A stretch of DNA of 64,000 bases from Candidatus Aminicenantota bacterium (lineage in GTDB: Bacteria; Acidobacteriota; Aminicenantia; Aminicenantales; Saccharicenantaceae). A program made the translations under genes and the position numbers. Below, piece by piece: positions 48,118 to 56,723 of this stretch (its first letter is position 1; every line of letters begins with the position of its first letter). The notes beneath the pieces are model-generated. The model was given only the letters and a program-made list of their open reading frames with translations, was not told the DNA's origin and ran no database searches. The stretch lies in contig JAPKZD010000003.1 in NCBI GenBank assembly GCA_026393975.1, positions 97,814-161,813 on the forward strand, written 5' to 3'.

Positions 48118-50520
48118 TTAGTCCTCGAAATAGAACCTCCGGCGGGCAGACTTGTTGTTGACGGCGTTGGCGTCGAGGGCCCACATACCGCGGCCGTGCG
48201 TGGCGATGACGATGATATTGTCGCGGGGATGGATGATCAGGTCGTGGACGTAGGCGGTCGGTAGGTTCCCGCCGAGGGCCATCCAGGTTTTCCCGCCGTC
48301 GGTCGTGACATAGGCGCCCATGTCCGTGCCGACGTAGAGGATCTTCTCGTTGACGGGGTCTTCGCGAATGACGTTGACCGGGCCGACCGGGATGCCCGCG
48401 GCGATGCTCGTCCACGTCTTGCCGTAGTCGGCGGACTTCCAGACGTAGGGCGTGAAGTCGTCGTCGCGCTTGCCGTTCTGGGTCAGATAGACCGTGCCCA
48501 GGTTGTAGACGGAGGCGATGACGCGCGACATCCACTTGCCCGGGGCCAGGCCGGCCGTGATCTCCTGCCAGGCCTTGCCGCCGTCCTTGGTGATCCACAG
48601 CCGCCCGTCGTCGGTCCCGGCGTAGATCAAGCCATACTTGATGGGCGACTCGGAGATGGTGAAGAGCGTCTGGTAGCGGATATCGCCCCGCGTCGCCGGG
48701 TCGTTCGTCGTCAGGTCGGGACTGATCTTGTCCCACGTGTCGCCCCGGTCGAGGGAACGGAAGACGTACTGCATGCCGTGGTAGATGATGTTCGGGTTGT
48801 GCGACGAGAGGATGAACGGGGCCAGCCACTGGCCGCGGAGCGGCGGCTCGTTCTCGTAGAGGACGGGCAGGAGCTCTTTCGTGAACGGGTAGCCGGGGTA
48901 CTCGCCGGGCTTGTCGTACTCCGCCCGCGAGATCGCCCCATAGAATCCGGCCGAGTAGACGAGGTTGGGGTTGGTCGGGTCGATAGCGTGGTTCGAGCCC
49001 TCGCCGCCGGGCGCGTTCTCGAACTTCTGGGCCGGGATCCGGTCGCGGCCCCGGCTGAGGTCGACCGGCACCCGGAAGCTGCCGTGATCCTGCATCGAGC
49101 CGTAGACCTTGAAGGGCGTCCCCATGTCGAAATTGACGTTGAAGAACTGGCAGACGGGCAGGCCGTCCTGGAAATACTTCCAGCTCTTGCCCTTGTCGTA
49201 GGATACAGCGACGCCCTGGTCGAAGCCCTTGAGGAGGTAGTTCGAGTTATCGGGGTCGATCCACAGGGCATGGTGGTCGGCGCCGGGGCCGGGCAGGCGG
49301 GCGAACGTCTTGCCGCCGTCCGTCGAGACGCTGAAGGGCACGCCCATGATGTAAGAGGTGTTCGGATCGTTGGGGTCGACGCGGATCTGGCCGAAGACCC
49401 AGCCGTAGGTCCCGGAGTGCCTCTCCATGATGCTCTTCTGTTGGGGCGTCAGGCCGCTCGTCTGGGTCCAATTGGCGCCGCCGTCGTCGGAACGGTAGAC
49501 CGTGGCCCCCTTGATGAAGCCGGAGGAGGGGACGCCGTAGGAGTCGGTGATCTCCTGGGGCGTCGGCTCGCGGGAGATCTCGTAGTTGTCGACGAGCGCA
49601 TAGAGGACGTCGGGCTTGGTCAGGCAAAGGTCGATCCCGATCCGGCCCCGCCGCCGGGCTTCGGGCAGGCCCGTGTTGATGGCCGTCCAGGTCTTGCCGC
49701 CGTCGGTCGTCTTCCAAATGTCGCTTCCGGTGTGGGAGGCCTCGGTCCGCGGGTCGTTCCATTTCCTGCGGGTTCTCTGCCAGGTCGCGGCATAGAGCGT
49801 GTCGCTCGAGCGGGGGTCCATGACGAGATCGTAGGCGCCGGTCTCATCGTTGACGTAGAGGACTTTTTCCCAGGTCTTGCCGCCGTCGACGGTCTTGTAG
49901 ACGCCGCGATCGGTGTTGGTCGTCCACTCGTGTCCGCCGGCGGCGACGTAGACGATGGCGGGGTTCGTCGGGTGGACGACGATCCGGGCGATGGTGTTCG
50001 TGTCGGAAAGGCCCATATGGGTCCAGGTCTTGCCGCCGTCGGTTGACTTAAAGATGCCGACGCCGGCCTGGGAGCTGCGGAAGATGTTGTGTTCGCCGGT
50101 CCCGACCCAGATCGTGTTCTGATCGGACGGGGCGAGGGCGATGTCGCCGATGGCCGCGCTGACCTGGTTCTCGAAGATCGGGGCCCAGGTCGTGCCCTCG
50201 TTCTCCGTCTTCCAGACGCCGCCGGAAGCCGTGGCCACGTAGATCGTGTAGCTCTTGCCCTTGGGAGCGACGACGGCGACGTCCGTCACCCGGCCGCTGA
50301 TATTCGTCGGGCCGATGAACTGCCACTTGAGGTCCTTGAACTTCGAGGCGGCCTGCATGGCCTTGTAGTCCTCGAAGCCCTTGAACCGGAGCTCGGGATT
50401 CGTCGATTGAAGGACCTTGGGTTTCTTCGCCTGTTGGGCGAAGGGCAGGGCGGCCAAAACGAGCAAGGCCGCGACGATGAACAGCGCCTTCTTGGCGCGG
50501 GGTTCACGGAAAAGCGACAT
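48118..50520 (-). CDS. Secreted Asp-box (BNR)/sortilin-like beta-propeller protein
   Basis: 800 aa with a signal peptide (KKALFIVAALLVLAALPFAQQ). I count about eleven Asp-box blades of the form S-x-D-G-G-K-T-W (for example STDGGKTWTH, TVDGGKTWEK, TTDGGKTWMA), giving two propellers or one large VPS10/sortilin-type propeller. No sialidase Arg triad is evident, so it is more likely a binding or structural protein than a glycosidase. GGAGGTGCCCC precedes the ATG at 50520. These proteins are abundant in peptide-degrading bacteria; ligand unknown. Confidence 0.9.
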   Translation of the reverse strand: MSLFREPRAKKALFIVAALLVLAALPFAQQAKKPKVLQSTNPELRFKGFEDYKAMQAASKFKDLKWQFIGPTNISGRVTDVAVVAPKGKSYTIYVATASGGVWKTENEGTTWAPIFENQVSAAIGDIALAPSDQNTIWVGTGEHNIFRSSQAGVGIFKSTDGGKTWTHMGLSDTNTIARIVVHPTNPAIVYVAAGGHEWTTNTDRGVYKTVDGGKTWEKVLYVNDETGAYDLVMDPRSSDTLYAATWQRTRRKWNDPRTEASHTGSDIWKTTDGGKTWTAINTGLPEARRRGRIGIDLCLTKPDVLYALVDNYEISREPTPQEITDSYGVPSSGFIKGATVYRSDDGGANWTQTSGLTPQQKSIMERHSGTYGWVFGQIRVDPNDPNTSYIMGVPFSVSTDGGKTFARLPGPGADHHALWIDPDNSNYLLKGFDQGVAVSYDKGKSWKYFQDGLPVCQFFNVNFDMGTPFKVYGSMQDHGSFRVPVDLSRGRDRIPAQKFENAPGGEGSNHAIDPTNPNLVYSAGFYGAISRAEYDKPGEYPGYPFTKELLPVLYENEPPLRGQWLAPFILSSHNPNIIYHGMQYVFRSLDRGDTWDKISPDLTTNDPATRGDIRYQTLFTISESPIKYGLIYAGTDDGRLWITKDGGKAWQEITAGLAPGKWMSRVIASVYNLGTVYLTQNGKRDDDFTPYVWKSADYGKTWTSIAAGIPVGPVNVIREDPVNEKILYVGTDMGAYVTTDGGKTWMALGGNLPTAYVHDLIIHPRDNIIVIATHGRGMWALDANAVNNKSARRRFYFED

Positions 50521-50687
50521 GGGGCACCTCCACGGGGGACGAAGAAGCTTCACTATAATGAAATCGTTCGCGTACTGTCAATTAAACCGAAGGCTGATCC
50601 TTGGGGTTCTGTAAAAGAAGCCTTCCTGCCGGCACTGGTTTCACCGGAATTCCTCCTGTTCAGAGCACATCCTCCAGCCGAAAGACG

Positions 50688-51647
50688 ATGACGACCCTGT
50701 CCGCTTCCCCGGTCGGCAACTACTACCTCTATTCCTTTGACGGCAAGCTCCTGCAGACATACAATGTCTATGGGGTGCTTCTCAAGGACTATATCTACAT
50801 GGGCGATCGCCTTATTGCCGAGTATGATCACGTCGGCAGCCGCTTCCTCTACTACACTTCGGACCAGATCAACTCGACCCGCGTCGTGACCGACAGCGCG
50901 GGGACGGTGGTCTATTCCGCGGCGCACGACCCCTACGGAGGCATCCAGCAGACGTGGGTCAACACCTTCGATCCGACGCCGAAGTTCTCGGGCAAGGAGC
51001 GCGACGCAGAATCCCAGCTAGATTACTTCGGGGCGAGATATTATGACAGGAGTCAGTATAGGTTTATTTCTGTGGATCCGGAGAACAATCCAGTGGGGTG
51101 CGCCGCTCAGCCACAGTTATGGCATCTCTTTGGCTACTGCAGGAACAATCCCCTCGCCTTCATCGACCCGGACGGGGCTGCTTCCTTTGCTTTAAACAGA
51201 TTGACGTTCTTAGCCGATTCGAATAGCGCGGTGCTAAAAGGTAATTATGGCCGAAGCGATGTGCCTGATCAGGTTTTAGATATTAAGATCACCATGGACC
51301 AAACTGGCAAGTTCTCAATCGACGTTAAGGCCACGGGCTGGGTTGTGCTTGCTAATCCTAGAGACAACATATGGGCTCGTTTGGATACGCTTCTCTCAAA
51401 CTATACTGAGAATAGAGTTTTGCTTCATGAACATAGGCATCTTACGTATATCGAAAAGTATGTTCTAAAGAAGCTTGAGAAACTAGAGCTTACTTTGAAT
51501 TCTGATAAAGTGTCACCTGAACTCCATAAGAAAATATGGGGATGGATCGACGAGGCAAAGGCAGAAACCAGGGCAGCCATGGATTCCGTTTGGGGTCTTG
51601 TGATGTGGTCAGAGACTATCCTTTATTTGTCGGGTAAAGGGATCTAG
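50688..51647 (+). pseudogene. 5'-truncated Rhs core with variable C-terminal tip (possible metallopeptidase toxin)
   Basis: 319 codons from the first ATG. A frame with TTG 50601 exists, but no ribosome site is clear, and a full Rhs protein would be over 1000 aa. Residues 10-163 are RHS repeat core: YYLYSFDGKLL, DQINSTRVVTD, DPYGG, SGKERDAESQLDYFGARYYD and the NPLAFIDPDG junction. After it (residues 164-319; 51177-51647) the DNA becomes AT-rich and encodes an unrelated tip with LLHEHRHLTY (His247, Glu248, His251, HExxH) reminiscent of DUF922-type peptidases. This fits an orphan Rhs toxin tip; the next gene may be immunity. Activity is inferred, not shown. Confidence 0.7.
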
Positions 51648-51698
51648 GAATCTATGAAATGCTAACAGGTGAGGGATAATAAGAAGCAGGAGACGTCG

Positions 51699-52109
51699 AT
51701 GCTAGAAACTAGAAGGAGGCTAATCTCCCTTGTTCCCTTGATTATCATAGTCCTAATCATTTTGATATTTACTTTTTATCCTAGTATCTACCGCAACCAT
51801 GTACGGAAGGTCCTAGATAAATACGAGCAGGTAAGAATAGGAATGCAGGAAAGTGGAGTTATTCGGCTATTGGGTCGCCCCCGCGTTAAAACCTCCGTTA
51901 AGACTGCGGAGCTAGGAGAGGAGATATTGGCGTGGGATATTACGATCGAAATGATGGATGAGCTGAAGACTAAGCATACATGGTTATTAGTATATTCGTA
52001 TTGGATTGGAGACCCGCCCTTGTCTAAGGGAATTGGCACAAGGATTGGATTGGATGTATATATTGATAAAGAAGATAGTACAGTAGTTTTAGTCCGAAGG
52101 CTTCGCTAA
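51699..52109 (+). CDS. Small membrane-anchored protein, candidate immunity protein
   Basis: 136 aa. One N-terminal TM helix (LISLVPLIIIVLIILIFTFYP) precedes a soluble domain with VRIGMQESGVIRLLGRPRVKT, which resembles the G-M-x4-V-x2-L-G-x-P turn of SmpA/BamE-like folds. No close family is recognised. AGGAG at good spacing supports the ATG at 51699 over GTG 51669. DNA is AT-rich like the Rhs tip 51 bp upstream on the same strand, so both probably arrived together. Immunity is a context guess. Confidence 0.6.
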   Translation: MLETRRRLISLVPLIIIVLIILIFTFYPSIYRNHVRKVLDKYEQVRIGMQESGVIRLLGRPRVKTSVKTAELGEEILAWDITIEMMDELKTKHTWLLVYSYWIGDPPLSKGIGTRIGLDVYIDKEDSTVVLVRRLR

Positions 52110-52139
52110 TGCAGTACCGATTATCCGCCGAGTGAAACT

Positions 52140-52159
52140 CCCCGCGGCAAGCCGCGGGG
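52140..52159. repeat. REP-like perfect palindrome
   Basis: CCCCGCGGC AA GCCGCGGGG: 9-bp stem with a 2-nt loop, 31 bp downstream of the small membrane gene. No U-run on either side. Likely a REP-type palindrome or a stabilising 3' hairpin. Confidence 0.8.
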
Positions 52160-52220
52160 CATCTTCAGCTTGCTGACTGAGTCTTCTGAGCCGGCCGTGG
52201 GCGTGGTATAATAGCCGGAA

Positions 52221-52613
52221 ATGCGCACTCGAAAAGCCCGCCCAGAGGACATCCCCCGCGCCGTCGAACTCGCCCGGAGGCTGGACCTGGATTATCCCGG
52301 GATGGAGTCGGACCGGCTCTGGGTTGCGGAGGAGTCTACGGAAATCGTGGGTCTCGTCGCCCTCAAGGAGAACCCCGACTGCGAAATCATCCTGATGGTC
52401 ATGAACCCTATGGTTGACATACATTCGGAAAGGAGGCCGGAACTGGAGAAATTCAACGACATTTACAGGGAAACAGCCAATGAGAAAGGATTCCTTCTAA
52501 TTGATCATTATCCCTCGTGGCTTAAAATTCTCAATGCCGAAAAGCGGAAAACCGCCTGGTGTGACGGCTGTCCCCAAGAACGCTGCACGGTCATGTCAAG
52601 AGAGAAAAGATGA
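52221..52613 (+). CDS. Chimeric or disrupted GNAT acetyltransferase gene with SGNH-like central segment
   Basis: 130 aa. Residues 1-60 look like the start of a GNAT protein (RKARPEDIPRAVELARRLDLD, RLWVAEESTEIVGLVALKE). The acetyl-CoA-binding core (R/Q-x-x-G-x-G/A) that should follow is missing. Instead, residues about 60-105 (MNPMVDIHSERRPELEKFND, LLIDHYPSWLKIL) resemble the C-terminal part of a GDSL/SGNH lipase. The last 25 residues carry Cys (WCDGCPQERC) as at the end of some GNATs. The middle is more AT-rich. It probably is not a working acetyltransferase. ATGA overlap with the DUF2156 gene keeps them coupled. Confidence 0.6.
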   Translation: MRTRKARPEDIPRAVELARRLDLDYPGMESDRLWVAEESTEIVGLVALKENPDCEIILMVMNPMVDIHSERRPELEKFNDIYRETANEKGFLLIDHYPSWLKILNAEKRKTAWCDGCPQERCTVMSREKR

Positions 52614-53482
52614 GCCACCCCGTATATCCCGAATTCAAGCCGGTCGGCCTCGAGGACCAGGCTCTCCTCAGGGGATACCTCGAACGAGAGCCGTCGGGCG
52701 TCTGCGAGATGAACTTCGCCAACATCTTCATCTGGAAGGACTCCGAGCACCCCCGTTACACCATCCTCGACGGCAGTCTCTGCATCCTCGTCGAGCCCGA
52801 TTTCGAGCCGCCCTATTTCCTGCCTCCGGTCGGCGGCGACCGCGTCCCGGAGACGATCGCGGCGTGCCTCCGCCACGCGCCGCGCCTGTCGCGCGTCCCG
52901 GAGGAGTTCGTCCGGCGGTTCGGCGCCGGCTTTCGCGCGGAGGAGGACCCGGACAATTTCGACTACCTCTACCGGGTCGAGGACCTGGTCGAGCTTAAGG
53001 GCAAGAAATACGACGGCAAGCGCAACCGGATACGGAAATTCGAGTCGACTTTCTCCCATGAATACGCCGCCTTGGCACGCGGCGACGTTGCCGGGTGCGT
53101 CCGGCTTCTCGAACACTGGTTCGAGGAGAAGAGAAACGGCGACCCCTACATGAAGGCCGAGAAAGTAGCCATCGTTCAGGCCCTCGCTTCCTTCGAGCTC
53201 CTCGCCTTGAAGGGCGGTGTCGTCAAGGTCGATGGCCGCATCGAGGCCTTCACCTTCGGCATGCGCCTCAGCGAGGACACGGCCGTCATCCCCATCGAGA
53301 TCGCCAACCCCGCATTCGCGGGGCTGGCGCAGTGGATCAATCGGGAGTTCGTCCGCCGCGAATGGCCGGACTGCAAGTTCGTCAACCGGGAGCAGGACAT
53401 GGGGGTCGAAGGCCTGCGCAAGGCCAAGCTGTCCTACCAGCCGGACCATCTCGCCCGGAAATATAACCTCACGTCTTCTTAA
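52610..53482 (+). CDS. DUF2156 (phosphatidylglycerol lysyltransferase C-terminal-like) protein
   Basis: 290 aa cytosolic protein with the double-GNAT-like fold of DUF2156: FANIFIWKDSEHPRYTILDG at the N-side, YRVEDLVELKGKKYDGKRNRIRKFE (the characteristic K-x2-Y-D/H-x-K-R/N-x-x-R/N signature) and FEVTFG-like AFTFGMRL toward the end. Members acylate lipids or peptides from aminoacyl-tRNA (as in MprF) or are of unknown role. No TM segment here. It starts within the upstream stop (ATGA) and converges with the next gene, overlapping by 14 bp. Confidence 0.85.
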   Translation: MSHPVYPEFKPVGLEDQALLRGYLEREPSGVCEMNFANIFIWKDSEHPRYTILDGSLCILVEPDFEPPYFLPPVGGDRVPETIAACLRHAPRLSRVPEEFVRRFGAGFRAEEDPDNFDYLYRVEDLVELKGKKYDGKRNRIRKFESTFSHEYAALARGDVAGCVRLLEHWFEEKRNGDPYMKAEKVAIVQALASFELLALKGGVVKVDGRIEAFTFGMRLSEDTAVIPIEIANPAFAGLAQWINREFVRREWPDCKFVNREQDMGVEGLRKAKLSYQPDHLARKYNLTSS

Positions 53483-55604
53483 GGATGATCCGGGCGTCGA
53501 CGACCTTGAGGCCTTTCCCCTTTTCGTAGACGAAAACCGGGTTGGCGTCGGACTCGGCGACCTCGCTCTCGAGGTCGAGGATCATCCGCGAGTAATTCAT
53601 GATGAGTTGGACCAGGGCGTCCTTGTCCCTTGGGGCCTCGCCGCGGGCGCCGGCCAGGATGGGCGCGGCCTGGATCTCGGTGAGCATCCGCTCGGCCTGC
53701 GTCGAGGACACCGGGGCCACCCGGAAAGTGACGTCCTTGAGGACCTCGACGAAAATCCCGCCCAGGCCGAACATGACCGTCGGCCCAAAGCTGGGGTCGT
53801 CGACGGAGCCGATGATGACTTCGGTCCCGAAGGGGGCCATCTCCTGGACGGCGACGCCGTGGATCGCGGCGTCGGCCTTGTAGGCCTTGGCGTTGCTGAG
53901 GATCGTCCGGAAGGCTTCCTGCGCGGCTTCGGCGTCCTTGATCCCCACCTTGACCCCGCCGGCGTCCGATTTATGAAGGATATCCGGCGAGACGATCTTC
54001 ATGACGACGGGAAAGCCGATCTCGCCGGCGGCCCGGACGGCCGCTTCCTCCGACTTGGCCAGGACGGTGCGGGCCACGGGCAGGCCGTAGGCGGCGAAGA
54101 CCTCCTTGGCCTCGATCTCCGTCAGAGCGCCGCGGCCGCCCGCCCTCGCGGCGGCGATCGTCTCCCGGGCGAGATCCGAGGACCGACCGCCGGGAAAGGG
54201 CAGGATCTCCGTGACGAGAGACCGGATCCGGGCGTGTTCGCGGAGAGCGGCCAGGGCATCGACAGCCTTGTCGGGCACTTCGTAAGCCGGAATACCCTTT
54301 TCCATGAGCCAGTGGAGCGCTTCCGACGACTGTTCGCCACCGACGAAAGCGATGGCCACGGGCTTGTCCGTTGCCCCGGAGTCCTGGATGGCCTTGTGGA
54401 GCGCCTGGGCGATGTCCATGGGAACGGTGAGCGACGTTTCGCAGTAAAGAATGACCAGGCCGTCGACCCAGTCATGGGTCAGGATAGCCTTGACGCAATC
54501 GTAGTACCAATCTTTTCCGGCCATCCCGGTCAGGTCGGCCGGGTTCTTGGCCGAGCCATATTCGGGCATGTGTTTGCGGAGCTCCGCCTGGAGGTCGGCC
54601 GGCGCGAAATGGAGGGGCAGGCCGAGACGTTCGGCCGCGTCCGTGGCCAGGACGCCGACGCCGCCGCCGTTTGTCAGGATGAAGAGGTTGTCACCCCTCA
54701 TCGGCGGCTGGAGCGATAGGGCCAGGCTCCGGTCGAAGAGCCCATTGAGGTCGGTGGCCTGGACGATCCCGGCCTGGTTGAAGGCGGCCTCGTAGACCTT
54801 GGCCGCTCCGGCAAGTGACCCCGTGTGCGAGGCCGCGGCCGCCGCCCCGTGGGCCGAGACCCCGGCCTTGATGGCGACGATGGGCGTCCGGGCCCGCCGG
54901 GCGGCGTCGACGAACCGCCGGCCGTTCCTGAGGCCCTCGATGTAGAGGGAGATGCAGGTCGTGTTCGGATCGGCGTCGAGCCACTCGATGCAGTCGGCGA
55001 TGTCGAGGTCAGCCATGTTGCCGATGGAGATCATCTTGTCGAAACCGACGCGGCGGAGGTAAGTCGCGGCGTCCATGGCCACGATCAGGGCGCCGCTCTG
55101 CGAGACGAGCGACGGCTTGCCGGGGTAGGGGAGGAACGGGGCGAAGGAGGCGTTGAGCTTGTCGGAGTTGGACATGATGCCGACGATGTTCGGGCCCAGG
55201 ACGCGCGTGCCGTAGCGGCGGGCGACGCGGACGAGCTCGTCCTCGAGGTCCTTGCGGCCGATCTCGCTGAAGCCCGAGGTGATGACGATGAGTCCCTTGA
55301 CGCCCTTCTTGCCGCATTCCTCGGCGACCTGGGTGCAGAGCTTGGCCGGAACGACGATGACGGCCGCGTCGATCTCGTCCGGGACGTCAAGGACGGACTT
55401 GTAGACCTTGAGCCCTTGGATCTCGGCGTCGTTGGGGTTGATGGGGTAGATCTTCCCCGTGTAGCCGTCGGCGAGCATGTTCTTGAGGAGCTTGAAACCG
55501 AGCTTCCCGGGCGTGTTCGAGGCGCCGATGAGAGCGATGGATCTCGGCCGGAGGACGGCGTCGAGGACCCTCAATTTTGAATCGTGGGTGCCATGAGAGG
55601 ACAT
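53469..55604 (-). CDS. Acetate-CoA ligase (ADP-forming), fused alpha/beta subunits
   Basis: 711 aa. CoA-binding domain (SIALIGASNTPGKLGFKLLKNM), succinyl-CoA-ligase-like domain with ASHTGSLAG (phosphohistidine His), then an ATP-grasp domain (about 490-700) with VVMKIVSPDILHKSDAGGV. The enzyme converts acetyl-CoA (or another acyl-CoA) + ADP + Pi to the acid + CoA + ATP, conserving energy during fermentation of sugars or amino acids. It sits beside pta and ackA, giving the cell two routes from acetyl-CoA to acetate and ATP. The chain order alpha then beta is the common fused form. Confidence 0.95.
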   Translation of the reverse strand: MSSHGTHDSKLRVLDAVLRPRSIALIGASNTPGKLGFKLLKNMLADGYTGKIYPINPNDAEIQGLKVYKSVLDVPDEIDAAVIVVPAKLCTQVAEECGKKGVKGLIVITSGFSEIGRKDLEDELVRVARRYGTRVLGPNIVGIMSNSDKLNASFAPFLPYPGKPSLVSQSGALIVAMDAATYLRRVGFDKMISIGNMADLDIADCIEWLDADPNTTCISLYIEGLRNGRRFVDAARRARTPIVAIKAGVSAHGAAAAASHTGSLAGAAKVYEAAFNQAGIVQATDLNGLFDRSLALSLQPPMRGDNLFILTNGGGVGVLATDAAERLGLPLHFAPADLQAELRKHMPEYGSAKNPADLTGMAGKDWYYDCVKAILTHDWVDGLVILYCETSLTVPMDIAQALHKAIQDSGATDKPVAIAFVGGEQSSEALHWLMEKGIPAYEVPDKAVDALAALREHARIRSLVTEILPFPGGRSSDLARETIAAARAGGRGALTEIEAKEVFAAYGLPVARTVLAKSEEAAVRAAGEIGFPVVMKIVSPDILHKSDAGGVKVGIKDAEAAQEAFRTILSNAKAYKADAAIHGVAVQEMAPFGTEVIIGSVDDPSFGPTVMFGLGGIFVEVLKDVTFRVAPVSSTQAERMLTEIQAAPILAGARGEAPRDKDALVQLIMNYSRMILDLESEVAESDANPVFVYEKGKGLKVVDARIILKKT

Positions 55605-55614
55605 GTGAAGGCTC

Positions 55615-56592
55615 TCAAGCCATCAGGCTGCAGATGGCGGCGACATTGACCATGTCGTCGGCCGAACAGCCCCGGCTGAGGTCGCAGAAGGGCTTGTTGA
55701 GGCCCTGGACGATCGGGCCGACGGCTTCGGCTCCGGCCAGCCGCTCGGTCAGCTTGTAGCCGATGTTCCCGGCGTCGAGGTCGGGGAAAACGAGGACGTT
55801 GGCCTTGCCCGCGACGGGGCTGCCCTTGCACTTGCGCTCGCCGATCGAAGCGACCAGGGCGGCGTCGGCCTGCATCTCGCCGTCGAGGAGGAGGCCTGGG
55901 GCCTTCTCCTTGGCGATTTTCGTGGCGCTCACGACCTTGTCGACGTCGGCGTGGGCGGCCGAGCCCTTGGTCGAGAAGGAGAGCATGGCCACGCGGGGCT
56001 CTTCGCCGGTGACGGCTTGGAAGTTCTTGGCCGAAGTGATGGCGATATCGGCCAACTGGGCGTCGGTCGGGTTGGGGACGACGGCGCAGTCGGCGTAGCA
56101 GAGGAGCTTCTCCGGGAAGACCATGATGAAGTAGCTCGAAACGGTCGAGATGCCGGGGGCCGTACCGACCGTGTGGATGGCCGCCCGGATGACGTCGCCC
56201 GTCGACGAGAGGTTGCCGCCGACGACCGCGCCGATCTTGCCGGTGGCGAGGAGAAGTCCGGCATAGTAAAGGGGGCTCTTGGCCGCTTCGGCGCTCTGCT
56301 CGAGGGTCCAGCCCTTGGCCTTGCGCTTATCAAAGAGGAGGTTGACGAGCTCGCTCTTCCCGTCATGCGTGAGCGGGTCGACGATCGGGATCGCGCCGAG
56401 GTCGAGGCCGTTGTCCTTGGCGATTTTTTGGATCGCGACGGTCGGTCCGACGAGCCACGGCTCGGCGATTTTCTTTTCTTTGAGGGTCAGGGCCGCCTTC
56501 AAGGTCCTGACGTCTTCGGCGTCCGGGAAGGCGACCTTGAGAAATTTCTTGGCGGCCTTGTCACGGATGTCTTGGATGAAGGTGTTTCCCAT
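55615..56592 (-). CDS. pta: Phosphate acetyltransferase
   Basis: 325 aa, the short bacterial type (no DRTGG domain). It converts acetyl-CoA and phosphate to acetyl phosphate. Family motifs: [29 protein letters not shown] and [34 protein letters not shown] precedes the ATG at 56592; a longer start at 56640 would read through the promoter. The stop is 10 bp upstream of the ADP-forming ligase start on the same strand, so the two form an operon. The promoter is back-to-back with that of ackA. Confidence 0.95.
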   Translation of the reverse strand: MGNTFIQDIRDKAAKKFLKVAFPDAEDVRTLKAALTLKEKKIAEPWLVGPTVAIQKIAKDNGLDLGAIPIVDPLTHDGKSELVNLLFDKRKAKGWTLEQSAEAAKSPLYYAGLLLATGKIGAVVGGNLSSTGDVIRAAIHTVGTAPGISTVSSYFIMVFPEKLLCYADCAVVPNPTDAQLADIAITSAKNFQAVTGEEPRVAMLSFSTKGSAAHADVDKVVSATKIAKEKAPGLLLDGEMQADAALVASIGERKCKGSPVAGKANVLVFPDLDAGNIGYKLTERLAGAEAVGPIVQGLNKPFCDLSRGCSADDMVNVAAICSLMA

Positions 56593-56622
56593 GGTCTGCT
56601 CCTTGGATCGCTTTAGGATGGG

Positions 56623-56651
56623 TTTATACCGCAGGGTCACGGCCCTGTCAA
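56623..56651 (-). promoter_or_regulatory. Promoter of pta and the ADP-forming ligase
   Basis: Minus strand TTGACA (56651-56646), 17-nt spacer, TATAAA (56628-56623), 30 nt before the ATG. One of the best promoters in the window. Confidence 0.75.
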
Positions 56652-56664
56652 CCCCGTCCCCGCC

Positions 56665-56693
56665 TTGACTTTTCCCCTGTTCGGGGGCAAAAT
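56665..56693 (+). promoter_or_regulatory. Promoter of ackA
   Basis: TTGACT (56665-56670), 17-nt spacer containing a CCCC/GGGG mini-palindrome, CAAAAT (56688-56693), 30 nt before the ATG at 56724. Divergent from the pta promoter with about 13 bp between the -35 boxes. Confidence 0.55.
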
Positions 56694-56723
56694 GAACGCT
56701 CGAAAATTTTTAAGGAGCCATCG

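Noticed and set aside
50601..50687. Upstream TTG-initiated extension of the Rhs fragment
   Set aside because: No ribosome site and no RHS homology before about 50690; treated as truncation instead.
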